The notes beneath the pieces were generated by a model. That model searched no databases. It worked only from the letters and a program-made list of their open reading frames with translations, and had not been told where the DNA came from. Below, piece by piece: positions 36,304 through 43,443 of a DNA stretch of 64,000 bases; the first letter of the stretch is position 1, and each line of letters begins with the position of its first letter. The position numbers and the translations under genes are program-made. Origin of the DNA: JBBEBE01 sp040882505 (GTDB taxonomy: Bacteria; Bacteroidota; Rhodothermia; Balneolales; Balneolaceae); the NCBI GenBank assembly GCA_040882505.1, contig JBBEBE010000002.1, forward strand, positions 62,001 to 126,000. Reading direction: 5' to 3'.

Positions 36304-37782
36304 ATGCCAAGTCACCGTATGAACTTACAATTCAAGATGAACAAGATTATGAATGTATATAAACTGTTGTTTCCACTACTGTTACTGTTGATACTTTCTG
36401 CGTGTGATGATGACTTCCTCGTGAAGGCACCCCACGATGCAATCTCGGAGGACGGGTATTACAACTCCGAAGACCGGGCCATATCTGCAATCAATGCGGT
36501 CTATGCGACCTTGGGAAATGCCGATCTGTACGAAGACTGGATGGTTCGGATTCTGGAAGTTCCATCGGATGATGTGGTCCTGGCCCGATCGACCGGGCTG
36601 GAGTACAACAACTGGTCTTTCACGGCCGCCGACGGGATTCTGTTTCGAGTCTATGGCCGGCTGTATGAAGGGATCTATCGCGCAAATGTCGTATTGGAGC
36701 GGGTTCCCGGGATTGATGACATGGATGCGGCCGACAAGGAGCGAATTTTGGGCGAAGCAAAATTTCTCCGGGCCATGTTCTACCATCATCTGACCGCTTT
36801 CTGGGGCGAAGTTCCTCTGATTACATCTGTGGTCGAGTCTCCCGAAGATGCGCTGATTGCCAAGTCGTCCCGGAATGCCATTTACGATCAAATGGTATCG
36901 GATCTCGAAGATGCAGCCGCTGCACTTCCGGAACCGGCAAATGTCGGAGAAGTCGGGCGAGCGACTCGTTATGCTGCCATGACCCTTCTCGGCAAAGTTC
37001 ATCTCTATCACGAGAACTACGAGGATGCAGAAGTTTGGCTGGGACGTGTGATCGATTCCGAGGAGTACAGACTGATTGATGACTTCTCGCAGATCATTCA
37101 TGTCGACAATGAAAACAATGCGGAGTCCATCTTTGAACTTCAGTTCGAGAATCCGCCTCCGGGAGGCATCGGAACGCGTCGTATGAACTGGAACCTGGTT
37201 CAACCCGTCGGGGCCGGACACCAAATGGCAAGCGAGAGCATTGTCAATGCCTTTGAAGCGGGTGATCCGCGTCTGGAATTTACGATCTACCGGGACGGGG
37301 ATGATTTCTGCCCGAGCTGTGATCCGGAGTTTCATACGTTCGACTCAGGACTGAGTGCAACCGGATACGCGATCAAGAAGGGGATGTATCCTGCCAGGAA
37401 CACGCAGAACCAGGATCCGAATCAACCGATTCTTCGATATGCAGATGTGCTTTTGATGTATGCCGAAGCGGCAAACGAACTGGACATGTTGGGTGAGGCA
37501 CGGGATGCCTTGAATGAAGTCCGGGCACGACCCAGTGTAAACATGCCGGCTCGTACGGTCCTGGATACAGGAAACAAAGAGGATATGTTCGATGCCATCG
37601 TCCATGAGCGTCGGGTCGAACTCGCCTTCGAGCACCAACGGTTCTTTGATCTTCGCCGATGGGGATTGGCCACGCAGTATTTGGGTCCGTTCGGATACGA
37701 GGAGTCCCGACATCGATGGTTCCCGCTTCCTCAAAACGAGGTGGATACCAATCCGGAACTGGTACAGATTCCAAACTGGTAA
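36304..37782 (+). CDS. SusD/RagB-type substrate-binding lipoprotein
   Basis: A 492-residue surface lipoprotein that lids the SusC channel. I chose ATG at 36304 because GGAGG lies 8 nt upstream; the frame extends further as a TTG at 36289. Lipobox ILSAC (Cys34). AEAKFLRAMFYHHLTAFWGEVPLIT, the TPR-like RATRYAAMTLLGKVHLYHENYEDAE, RYADVLLMYAEAANEL and HERRVELAFEHQRFFDLRRWG are the classical SusD signatures. The start is 15 nt after the susC stop. Confidence 0.94.
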   Translation: MPSHRMNLQFKMNKIMNVYKLLFPLLLLLILSACDDDFLVKAPHDAISEDGYYNSEDRAISAINAVYATLGNADLYEDWMVRILEVPSDDVVLARSTGLEYNNWSFTAADGILFRVYGRLYEGIYRANVVLERVPGIDDMDAADKERILGEAKFLRAMFYHHLTAFWGEVPLITSVVESPEDALIAKSSRNAIYDQMVSDLEDAAAALPEPANVGEVGRATRYAAMTLLGKVHLYHENYEDAEVWLGRVIDSEEYRLIDDFSQIIHVDNENNAESIFELQFENPPPGGIGTRRMNWNLVQPVGAGHQMASESIVNAFEAGDPRLEFTIYRDGDDFCPSCDPEFHTFDSGLSATGYAIKKGMYPARNTQNQDPNQPILRYADVLLMYAEAANELDMLGEARDALNEVRARPSVNMPARTVLDTGNKEDMFDAIVHERRVELAFEHQRFFDLRRWGLATQYLGPFGYEESRHRWFPLPQNEVDTNPELVQIPNW

Positions 37783-37783
37783 C

Positions 37784-37813
37784 CGTAGGGGGTGCAATGG
37801 GCACCCCTCTACG
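37784..37813 (+). promoter_or_regulatory. Stem-loop between susD and the first amidohydrolase gene
   Basis: CGTAGGGGGTGC (37784-37795) pairs with GCACCCCTCTACG (37801-37813) as a 12-bp stem with one bulged T and a 5-nt loop. It begins 1 nt after the susD stop. No poly-T tail follows, so it may limit read-through or protect the susCD message rather than stop transcription fully. Confidence 0.6.
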
Positions 37814-37853
37814 TACCATTTGATCGTCTGAAACCCTTTATAACCGGAGTCGT

Positions 37854-39137
37854 ATGAACATGTTCATGAAACGCTCGTACGGACGTACGAGAACTCGATT
37901 GCGTACCCTTTGTCTGCTCTGCATGTGTGTCATGGCGCCCGTCGCCATGGCGCAGCAGGTGGATACCTTGCTCAAAGGCGGGCATGTCATCGATCCCAAA
38001 AATGGCCACAACCAGCTCCTGGATGTGGCGATTTCCGACGGGATCATTGTCGATGTTGCCCGGAATCTACCTGCCTCCAGCGCAGAGAAGGTCATCGATG
38101 TGACCGGATTGATTGTGACACCCGGAATTATCGATATGCACGCGCATTTCGGAAATTACCACCCGCGTTTTCCACCGGACGGATTCACCTTCCGTAGTGG
38201 GGTGACCACGGTTGTGGATGGCGGGTCGGTCGGATGGCGAAACTATGACCTGATCAAGGATGTCGTCGAAACGTCCCGGACACGTGTCCTGGCCTTTCTG
38301 GCCATTGTCGGACACAAGGGACAACTCGAGGGGAATCACGGAACCCTGTTGATGTCGGATATGTCCGAGTACGATCCCGTCATGGCTGCCGGCAAAGTGC
38401 GGCAGAATCGGGAGGTCCTTGTGGGCATCAAGGTGTGGAAATCCCCCAATTTTGAAGGGATTGAACGCGCCGTGGAAGCCGGTCGCCTGGCGGATGTACC
38501 GGTGATGATCGATTTCGGACAAGCGGAACCGCCCATGTCGCTCTCCCGGCTGTTGCTGGAGGTGTTCCGCCCGGGAGATATCTATACCCACGCCTATGCC
38601 TACCATCCATGGAACCGGGAGGCGATCGTGGATGAGGAGTATCGCGTACGCCCCCACGTACAGGAGGCACGGGATCGGGGAATCATCTTTGATGTCGGGC
38701 ACGGTGGAGGGGCGTTCAGCTTTGAGGGAGCCGTTCCGGCCATGCAGCAGGGTTTTCATCCGGATGTGATCAGCACGGATCTGCATCGAAACAGCATGAA
38801 CGGCGGGGCGAAGGATATGGCCAATACCATGTCCAAGTTTCTGGCCATGGGAATGCCGTTGGTTGATGTGATCGAAGCCTCTACCTGGAAGCCGGCACAG
38901 GTGATCCAACGGGAGGAGTTGGGCAACCTGGATATCGGAGCCGAAGCAGATGTTGCCGTCTTTGAGCTTCAAGAGGGCGATTTCGGGTATCTGGATGTGC
39001 GCAACCGCCTGTTGAAGGGAGACCGGAAGCTGCATCCGGAATTGACGATCCGGGCCGGAGATGTGGTATGGGATTTGAACGGCCGCGCGGGGATCCCGTG
39101 GAGAGAAGGGCTGTCCGTTCCCGATTTTGGTCCGTGA
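37854..39137 (+). CDS. Secreted amidohydrolase/deacetylase (cog3964-like), copy 1
   Basis: A 427-residue metal-dependent hydrolase with a signal peptide (cleavage near VAMAQ, about residue 33), so likely periplasmic. The amidohydrolase fold shows LLKGGHVIDPKNG, GLIVTPGIIDMHAHFG (HxH metal ligands), GVTTVVDGGSVGWRNYD, VGIKVWKSP (Lys in the position of the carboxylated lysine), DVGHGGGAFSFE and ISTDLHRNSMNGGAKDM (catalytic Asp). Characterised members of this group deacylate small compounds such as acetyl-alpha-hydroxy acids; the substrate here is unknown. It follows susCD and precedes a close paralogue, so it probably processes what the transporter imports. Confidence 0.88.
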   Translation: MNMFMKRSYGRTRTRLRTLCLLCMCVMAPVAMAQQVDTLLKGGHVIDPKNGHNQLLDVAISDGIIVDVARNLPASSAEKVIDVTGLIVTPGIIDMHAHFGNYHPRFPPDGFTFRSGVTTVVDGGSVGWRNYDLIKDVVETSRTRVLAFLAIVGHKGQLEGNHGTLLMSDMSEYDPVMAAGKVRQNREVLVGIKVWKSPNFEGIERAVEAGRLADVPVMIDFGQAEPPMSLSRLLLEVFRPGDIYTHAYAYHPWNREAIVDEEYRVRPHVQEARDRGIIFDVGHGGGAFSFEGAVPAMQQGFHPDVISTDLHRNSMNGGAKDMANTMSKFLAMGMPLVDVIEASTWKPAQVIQREELGNLDIGAEADVAVFELQEGDFGYLDVRNRLLKGDRKLHPELTIRAGDVVWDLNGRAGIPWREGLSVPDFGP

Positions 39138-39189
39138 GTCCGGTGGGAGTCTCCGGAGTACTCTTTGAAACGTAAACCAAACTGAACAG

Positions 39190-40473
39190 ATGAAAAAGGA
39201 TCTCTCTTCGACCCTGCGAATGGGGCGGTATCTACTGCTCATTTGTTGTATCTCTGTATTCTCTGCACGTTCTGCACCTGCACAATCTTTTGATTTGCTC
39301 CTGAAAGGAGGCCACGTCATCGATCCCGCAAATGGTATCGATGCACGGATGGACGTTGCCATCGACGATGGGAAGATTGCGCTTGTGACCGAAGATATCC
39401 CGGCGTCCGAAGCCGAGCAGTTGGTGGATGCGGCCGGTTTTTATATTACGCCTGGATTGATTGATCTTCATTCTCACCACTATTACGGCACGCAACCCCA
39501 TTCCGATTACAGTAATGGGTTCTGGGCACTTCCCCCGGACGGGTTCACCTTCCGGGCAGGAGTGACCACGGCGGTGGATGGGGGTGGAGCCGGATGGCGA
39601 GATTTCCGGCATTTCAAAGAACAGGTGATCGATCGTTCGGATACCCGAATACTGGCTTTTTTGAATCTCTTGGGCCGTGGGATGAAGAACCGGGACGTCC
39701 TTTCCCAGAACATGAATGATATGGATCCGAAAATGACGGCGCTGGTTGCCCGCCAGTATGATGAGATCGTGGGTATCAAGATTGCCCATTACCGTGGTGA
39801 TACGTGGGAGCCATTCCACCGGGCTGTGCAGGCGGGGGAAGAGGCGGGCATTCCGGTGATGGTGGATTTTTCTGGTGCTGAATCTCCGTTATCGTTGGAA
39901 GGCTTGCTACTGGACGTACTGCGCCCGGGTGATATCTATACGCACATCTATTCCATGGTAGATGGCTCTGTGATCGATGAGAGTGGAACTCTCCGTGAGG
40001 GGATGTTGCAGGCTCAGCAGCAGGGAACGATTCTTGACGTGGGTCACGGTGCGGGTAGTTTTCACTATCCGGTAGCGGTTCCCGCCACAGAACAAGGATT
40101 GTGGCCCAATACCATCAGCACAGATCTGCATGCCAGCAGCATGAACGGGGGTGCGAAGGATATGGCGAATACGATGTCCAAGATGCTCAATTTGGGCATG
40201 TCGCTGCAAGAAGTAATCGAAGCCTCCACGTGGACCCCGGCACAGGTCATTCAGCGTGAGGAGTTGGGGCATCTGAGCGAAGGGGCGGTGGCTGATGTGG
40301 CCGTCTTCAACTTGCTGGAGGGGGACTTTGGGTATTTGGATGTACGAGAGAACCTCATGCCCGGTCGTCACAAACTGCAGGCAGAATTGACGATCCGTGC
40401 CGGGGAGGTTGTTTGGGACTTGAATGGGATGGCTGGCAATCTTTGGAGAGAAGACCTCTCTGTTGTCGATTGA
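39190..40473 (+). CDS. Secreted amidohydrolase/deacetylase (cog3964-like), copy 2
   Basis: A second 427-residue amidohydrolase with a signal peptide ending APAQ. The family blocks parallel copy 1: LLKGGHVIDPANG, IDLHSHHYYG, AGVTTAVDGGGAGWRDF, VGIKIAHYRG, DVGHGAGSFHYPVAVP, ISTDLHASSMNGGAKDMAN and IEASTWTPAQVIQREELG. Clearly a tandem duplicate that has diverged around the first metal ligands (HSHHYY against HAHFG), possibly giving a different substrate. It ends the uptake unit; debris follows. Confidence 0.88.
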   Translation: MKKDLSSTLRMGRYLLLICCISVFSARSAPAQSFDLLLKGGHVIDPANGIDARMDVAIDDGKIALVTEDIPASEAEQLVDAAGFYITPGLIDLHSHHYYGTQPHSDYSNGFWALPPDGFTFRAGVTTAVDGGGAGWRDFRHFKEQVIDRSDTRILAFLNLLGRGMKNRDVLSQNMNDMDPKMTALVARQYDEIVGIKIAHYRGDTWEPFHRAVQAGEEAGIPVMVDFSGAESPLSLEGLLLDVLRPGDIYTHIYSMVDGSVIDESGTLREGMLQAQQQGTILDVGHGAGSFHYPVAVPATEQGLWPNTISTDLHASSMNGGAKDMANTMSKMLNLGMSLQEVIEASTWTPAQVIQREELGHLSEGAVADVAVFNLLEGDFGYLDVRENLMPGRHKLQAELTIRAGEVVWDLNGMAGNLWREDLSVVD

Positions 40474-40860
40474 GGTGTTTTTTGAGGCCACGTAAATTAT
40501 TGAATATCACGGGATGAAGTAGAGATTCGTCTCGTCCCTAGTCTGCTACCAGCGACCGCTGCCAGGTCCAGGCGGTTTTGCACATCTTTTCGAGCCCGTA
40601 TTGCGGGCTCCAGTTCAGGACTTCGAACGCTTTTGTGGCGTCGGCCCAGATCTGCTCGAGCACAAGGGCGTAGAAGTGGGTATTCCCGGCTGCGGTTTCG
40701 GGCGTGTGTGGTTGGGGGAGTGTAAGGAACTGCAGAAGTGAAGACCCTACGATTGAATGACGTGATTCTATGTTGGATCAATGACCAGTTGCCTGTTTGA
40801 TTCCCAATGCCTTATTTGATGAACAATTATCGAAGAAACGGGAGTAGAGCCAAGGGCAAC
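40474..40860. other. Gene-free region with a galE remnant
   Basis: About 390 bp between the second amidohydrolase and the AAA ATPase. It contains a decayed galE C-terminus (40538-40660) and the phrase GGGGAGTGTAAGGAA (40715-40729), also found at 26174. Otherwise I see nothing coding; the small frames here are short and without recognisable sequence. Confidence 0.6.
40538..40660 (-). pseudogene. Remnant of a galE C-terminus
   Basis: On the minus strand this reads EQIWADATKAF then WSPQYGLEKMCKTAWTWQ and a stop, matching the last ~40 residues of the intact GalE at 12010 (EQIWANNEKAL, WSPQYGLKEMCQTAWTWQ). The rest of the gene is missing. It differs from the intact copy at many positions, so it is a paralogue fragment, not a recent duplicate. 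Confidence 0.9.
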
Positions 40861-41880
40861 ATGATCAAACGTATCGACATCGAAAATCTTGGTCCACTGA
40901 AGAAGGCATCGGCAACCATTTCGAACCAGTTAACGGTGGTTATCGGCAAGAATGATAGTGGAAAGACTCTCCTGCTAAAATCGATCTACGCCTCACTTCG
41001 TGCGTTGGAGACCTACCGGCGTGGTGATGAACGACGGAGTTTCAAAAGTGTTCTTGACGACAAGTTGTTTTGGACCTTTCAGTTGGGAAGATTGGGTGAT
41101 CTTGTTCGAAAAGGGGAAGGAGCTTCCAAACTGAGTTTTCGTACCGAAGTGGATGATCAAGAGATAAAATTCTCTTTCTCTTCATCTGCAGAGAAAGGAG
41201 TGGGTGAGTGCACGCAAGTACCGTCACAGAGGGAAGGTTCTACAGTTTTCATTCCTGCGAAGGAAGTGCTTTCTCTTCAAAAAGTGATTAGAAAGTCGCG
41301 GGAGATCGATCAGGAATTTGGATTCGATGATACGTTTCTGGATCTGGTGAATTACCTGGACAAGCCGACTAGCCAAGGAGGCGGGAAGCATGTTACCGAT
41401 GCCCGGAAAAAGTTGAAGGAGTTTTTGAAAGGGAGTGTCGAATTCAGTGACAAACGCGGATGGTACTTCAAGAAGGGAAACAGTCAATTTGATATCAATA
41501 TAACGGCTGAAGGAGTCAAGAAAATTGCCATCCTGGATCGGTTGATTGGGAACAAGATGATTAACAGTGGAACGGTACTAATCATCGATGAGCCGGAAGC
41601 ACATCTCCATCCCTCGGCTATAATCTTTTTGATGGATATGTTGAAGAAACTCTGCCGGCAGGGAGTACAAGTGATCCTGTCTACGCACTCCTATTTTGTC
41701 ATCAAGAAGTTGTCGTTGCTGGCCAAGATAGACGACTGGCCTGTACAGTTGCTTTCAATTGATGAGTTGAATGGTGCAGTGGAATCATTCGAGTTGGGAG
41801 ATGGCGTGCCGGATATCCCGATAATACAAGCTTCCGTCGACCTCTATGAACAAGAATTGGATATTGCATTCCACGAATGA
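40861..41880 (+). CDS. AAA-family ATPase (SMC/OLD-like), possible defence or repair function
   Basis: A ~340-residue ABC-type ATPase. ATG 40861 is chosen because AAGGG precedes it and MIKRIDIENLGPLKKA is the usual start; the frame also opens at 40807. Walker A is VIGKNDSGKTLLLKSIYA. The arm between is short and lysine-rich. Walker B is TVLIIDEPEAHLHPSA and the H-loop is ILSTHSYFVIK. No nuclease domain is attached. The next frame overlaps its end and looks broken. Such stand-alone AAA_15/21 ATPases occur in mobile and defence islands, but nothing here proves that role. Confidence 0.8.
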   Translation: MIKRIDIENLGPLKKASATISNQLTVVIGKNDSGKTLLLKSIYASLRALETYRRGDERRSFKSVLDDKLFWTFQLGRLGDLVRKGEGASKLSFRTEVDDQEIKFSFSSSAEKGVGECTQVPSQREGSTVFIPAKEVLSLQKVIRKSREIDQEFGFDDTFLDLVNYLDKPTSQGGGKHVTDARKKLKEFLKGSVEFSDKRGWYFKKGNSQFDINITAEGVKKIAILDRLIGNKMINSGTVLIIDEPEAHLHPSAIIFLMDMLKKLCRQGVQVILSTHSYFVIKKLSLLAKIDDWPVQLLSIDELNGAVESFELGDGVPDIPIIQASVDLYEQELDIAFHE

Positions 41881-42237
41881 TATTTCAAGAATCGGGGATC
41901 CAATTTTCATTCAGGAATACAGAGCGTTTCGTGAATCTCTGGCGGCCGGAAGTTTAGAGATACTCTTTCAATGTTCGCTTCCTGTTGTTGGAAGCGATAT
42001 CAAAAAATTCCTTTTGGCTCGTTTCCGGATTCATGGCGTCATGAACATGTTCTGCATTGTGATTGGAATTGTGCATTGGTAATAAACAGCCGGGGTGAAC
42101 GATTGGAGTATCTTCCGGAGCTTAACAATGCATTGATGGAACATAAAGGAATGAAAGCAATTCGAGCCTTGTACAAGACCGAACTACCAATCGTACTGGA
42201 CCATATCAGATTGATTCAAGAGGGATGGCTGGAATGA
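41846..42237 (+). pseudogene. Partner protein of the AAA ATPase, frameshifted at an A6 tract
   Basis: An ATG at 41846 overlaps the ATPase end and reads MNKNWILHSTNDISRIG... to a stop at 42082. A second frame open from 41971 carries PDSWRHEHVLHCDWN, ERLEYLPELNNALMEHKG and ends LIQEGWLE at 42237. A run of six A at 42002-42007 lies where both frames meet. A single-base change there would yield one ~130-residue protein ending exactly at the ATGA overlap with the next gene. The family is not recognised. It may be a decayed gene, a slippage site or a sequence error. Confidence 0.55.
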
Positions 42238-43109
42238 AATTGGGACCGTTTACACTGGATGTCATTGAAACCGGACGCTTTCGTCTGGATGCGGGTGCGA
42301 TGTTTGGCGTGGTGCCACGGACGCTCTGGTCGCGAGTGGTCGATGTGGACGAGAAGGGCCGGATGACGCTCGCCTCGCGGTGCCTTTTGATCCGCTCGGA
42401 GGCGTCGGGACGAACCTATCTGATCGACAACGGCTGCGGAGACAAGTTCGACGAGAAGATGTCGGGGATCTACGCAATTGACCAGGATCACAGCGAGCTG
42501 GTGCAATCGCTCGAGGCGGTGGGTGTGAACCCGGTAGAGGTCACCGATCTGATTTTTACCCACCTGCATTTTGACCACTGTGGAGGGACGACGTATTACG
42601 ATGAGGACGCATCCGGTTCAGCCCGCCTTCAGGAGCGTTTCCCCAATGCATACTATCACGTGACCAAGGAGCATTTGGCGACGGTACGCGAGCCCAATGC
42701 GAGAGAGATTGCCAGTTTCCTGCCCGAGAATGTGGAGACGATTTTGGGCTCGGATCGCCTGCATCCGGTCGGGGAGAAGCATGTCTGGGAAGAGGGGCTT
42801 TTTGCGATTCCTTCAGACGGGCATACGGTCGGTATGCAGCTGCCGGTGATCGAGACGGAGGGCAAACGGCTGGTCTTCTGCGCCGATCTGCTTCCGACGG
42901 TTCATCATTTCCCGCTCCCCTGGGTGATGGCCTACGACATGGAGCCGCTCAAGACGCTGGACCAGAAGCCCGGATTTCTGCGTCGTGCAATCGATCAGGG
43001 GTGGTACCTATTCATGGAACACGATCCGGATCATGAAGTGGTTCGTTTGGAGCGCGACGGGAAGAAGATCCGGGTGGCCGAGTCGGTTTCGCTCGGGGAG
43101 ATTGGGTAG
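42234..43109 (+). CDS. Metallo-beta-lactamase-fold hydrolase
   Basis: A ~291-residue MBL-fold enzyme. The metal-binding motif FTHLHFDHCGGTTYY is at about residue 105, followed by the later AIPSDGHTVGMQLPV and VFCADLLPTVHHF ligands. Quorum-lactonase-like or general thioester/lactone hydrolases share this layout; substrate unknown. I prefer ATG at 42234 (AGAGGG 9 nt upstream) over 42225. The start overlaps the TGA of the preceding frame (ATGA). A paralogue's N-terminus survives as debris at 26890. Confidence 0.85.
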   Translation: MKLGPFTLDVIETGRFRLDAGAMFGVVPRTLWSRVVDVDEKGRMTLASRCLLIRSEASGRTYLIDNGCGDKFDEKMSGIYAIDQDHSELVQSLEAVGVNPVEVTDLIFTHLHFDHCGGTTYYDEDASGSARLQERFPNAYYHVTKEHLATVREPNAREIASFLPENVETILGSDRLHPVGEKHVWEEGLFAIPSDGHTVGMQLPVIETEGKRLVFCADLLPTVHHFPLPWVMAYDMEPLKTLDQKPGFLRRAIDQGWYLFMEHDPDHEVVRLERDGKKIRVAESVSLGEIG

Positions 43110-43132
43110 GCTGGATTTTGCATCTTTTACGG

Positions 43133-43351
43133 TCACGAAATGTTGTCAAATACATTTTGATCCGTTATCCAGCCTATGCTCTTCGCATAGGGGATCAACT
43201 GTCGTCTGAGATCCCGAAAGGATTCCTTTTCCAAGTGATTCCTGATCGCTCGTCGAACAAATGTGCTTTTGGATTCCCCGGTGCGCTGGCAGTAACGCTC
43301 AAGTAGCTGTTCGAGATCGGTATCGATTCGAATGGTGAGGCGGTATTTCAT
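43133..43351 (-). CDS. Ribbon-helix-helix (CopG-type) antitoxin, no partner seen
   Basis: A ~72-residue protein, MKYRLTIRIDTDLEQLLERY then TGESKSTFVRRAIRNHLEKE; the strand and two helices fit a CopG/MetJ-fold antitoxin. The tail SIGWITDQNVFDNIS resembles antitoxins paired with PIN toxins. The frame extends upstream to 43402, but the ATG at 43351 begins the conserved domain. No toxin gene follows (only 23 bp before the convergent MBL gene), so it looks orphaned. Confidence 0.7.
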   Translation of the reverse strand: MKYRLTIRIDTDLEQLLERYCQRTGESKSTFVRRAIRNHLEKESFRDLRRQLIPYAKSIGWITDQNVFDNIS

Positions 43352-43443
43352 ATCAAGACTTTTTTTAATTCTCATGCCATAGGCTCTTTGTTCGTATCTC
43401 AATGGAATGTAAATAAATAGAATGATATTATCTTTCTGTACCC

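Noticed and set aside
40497..40781. 94-codon minus-strand frame near the galE remnant
   Set aside because: It is in another frame from the galE remnant and encodes nothing recognisable.
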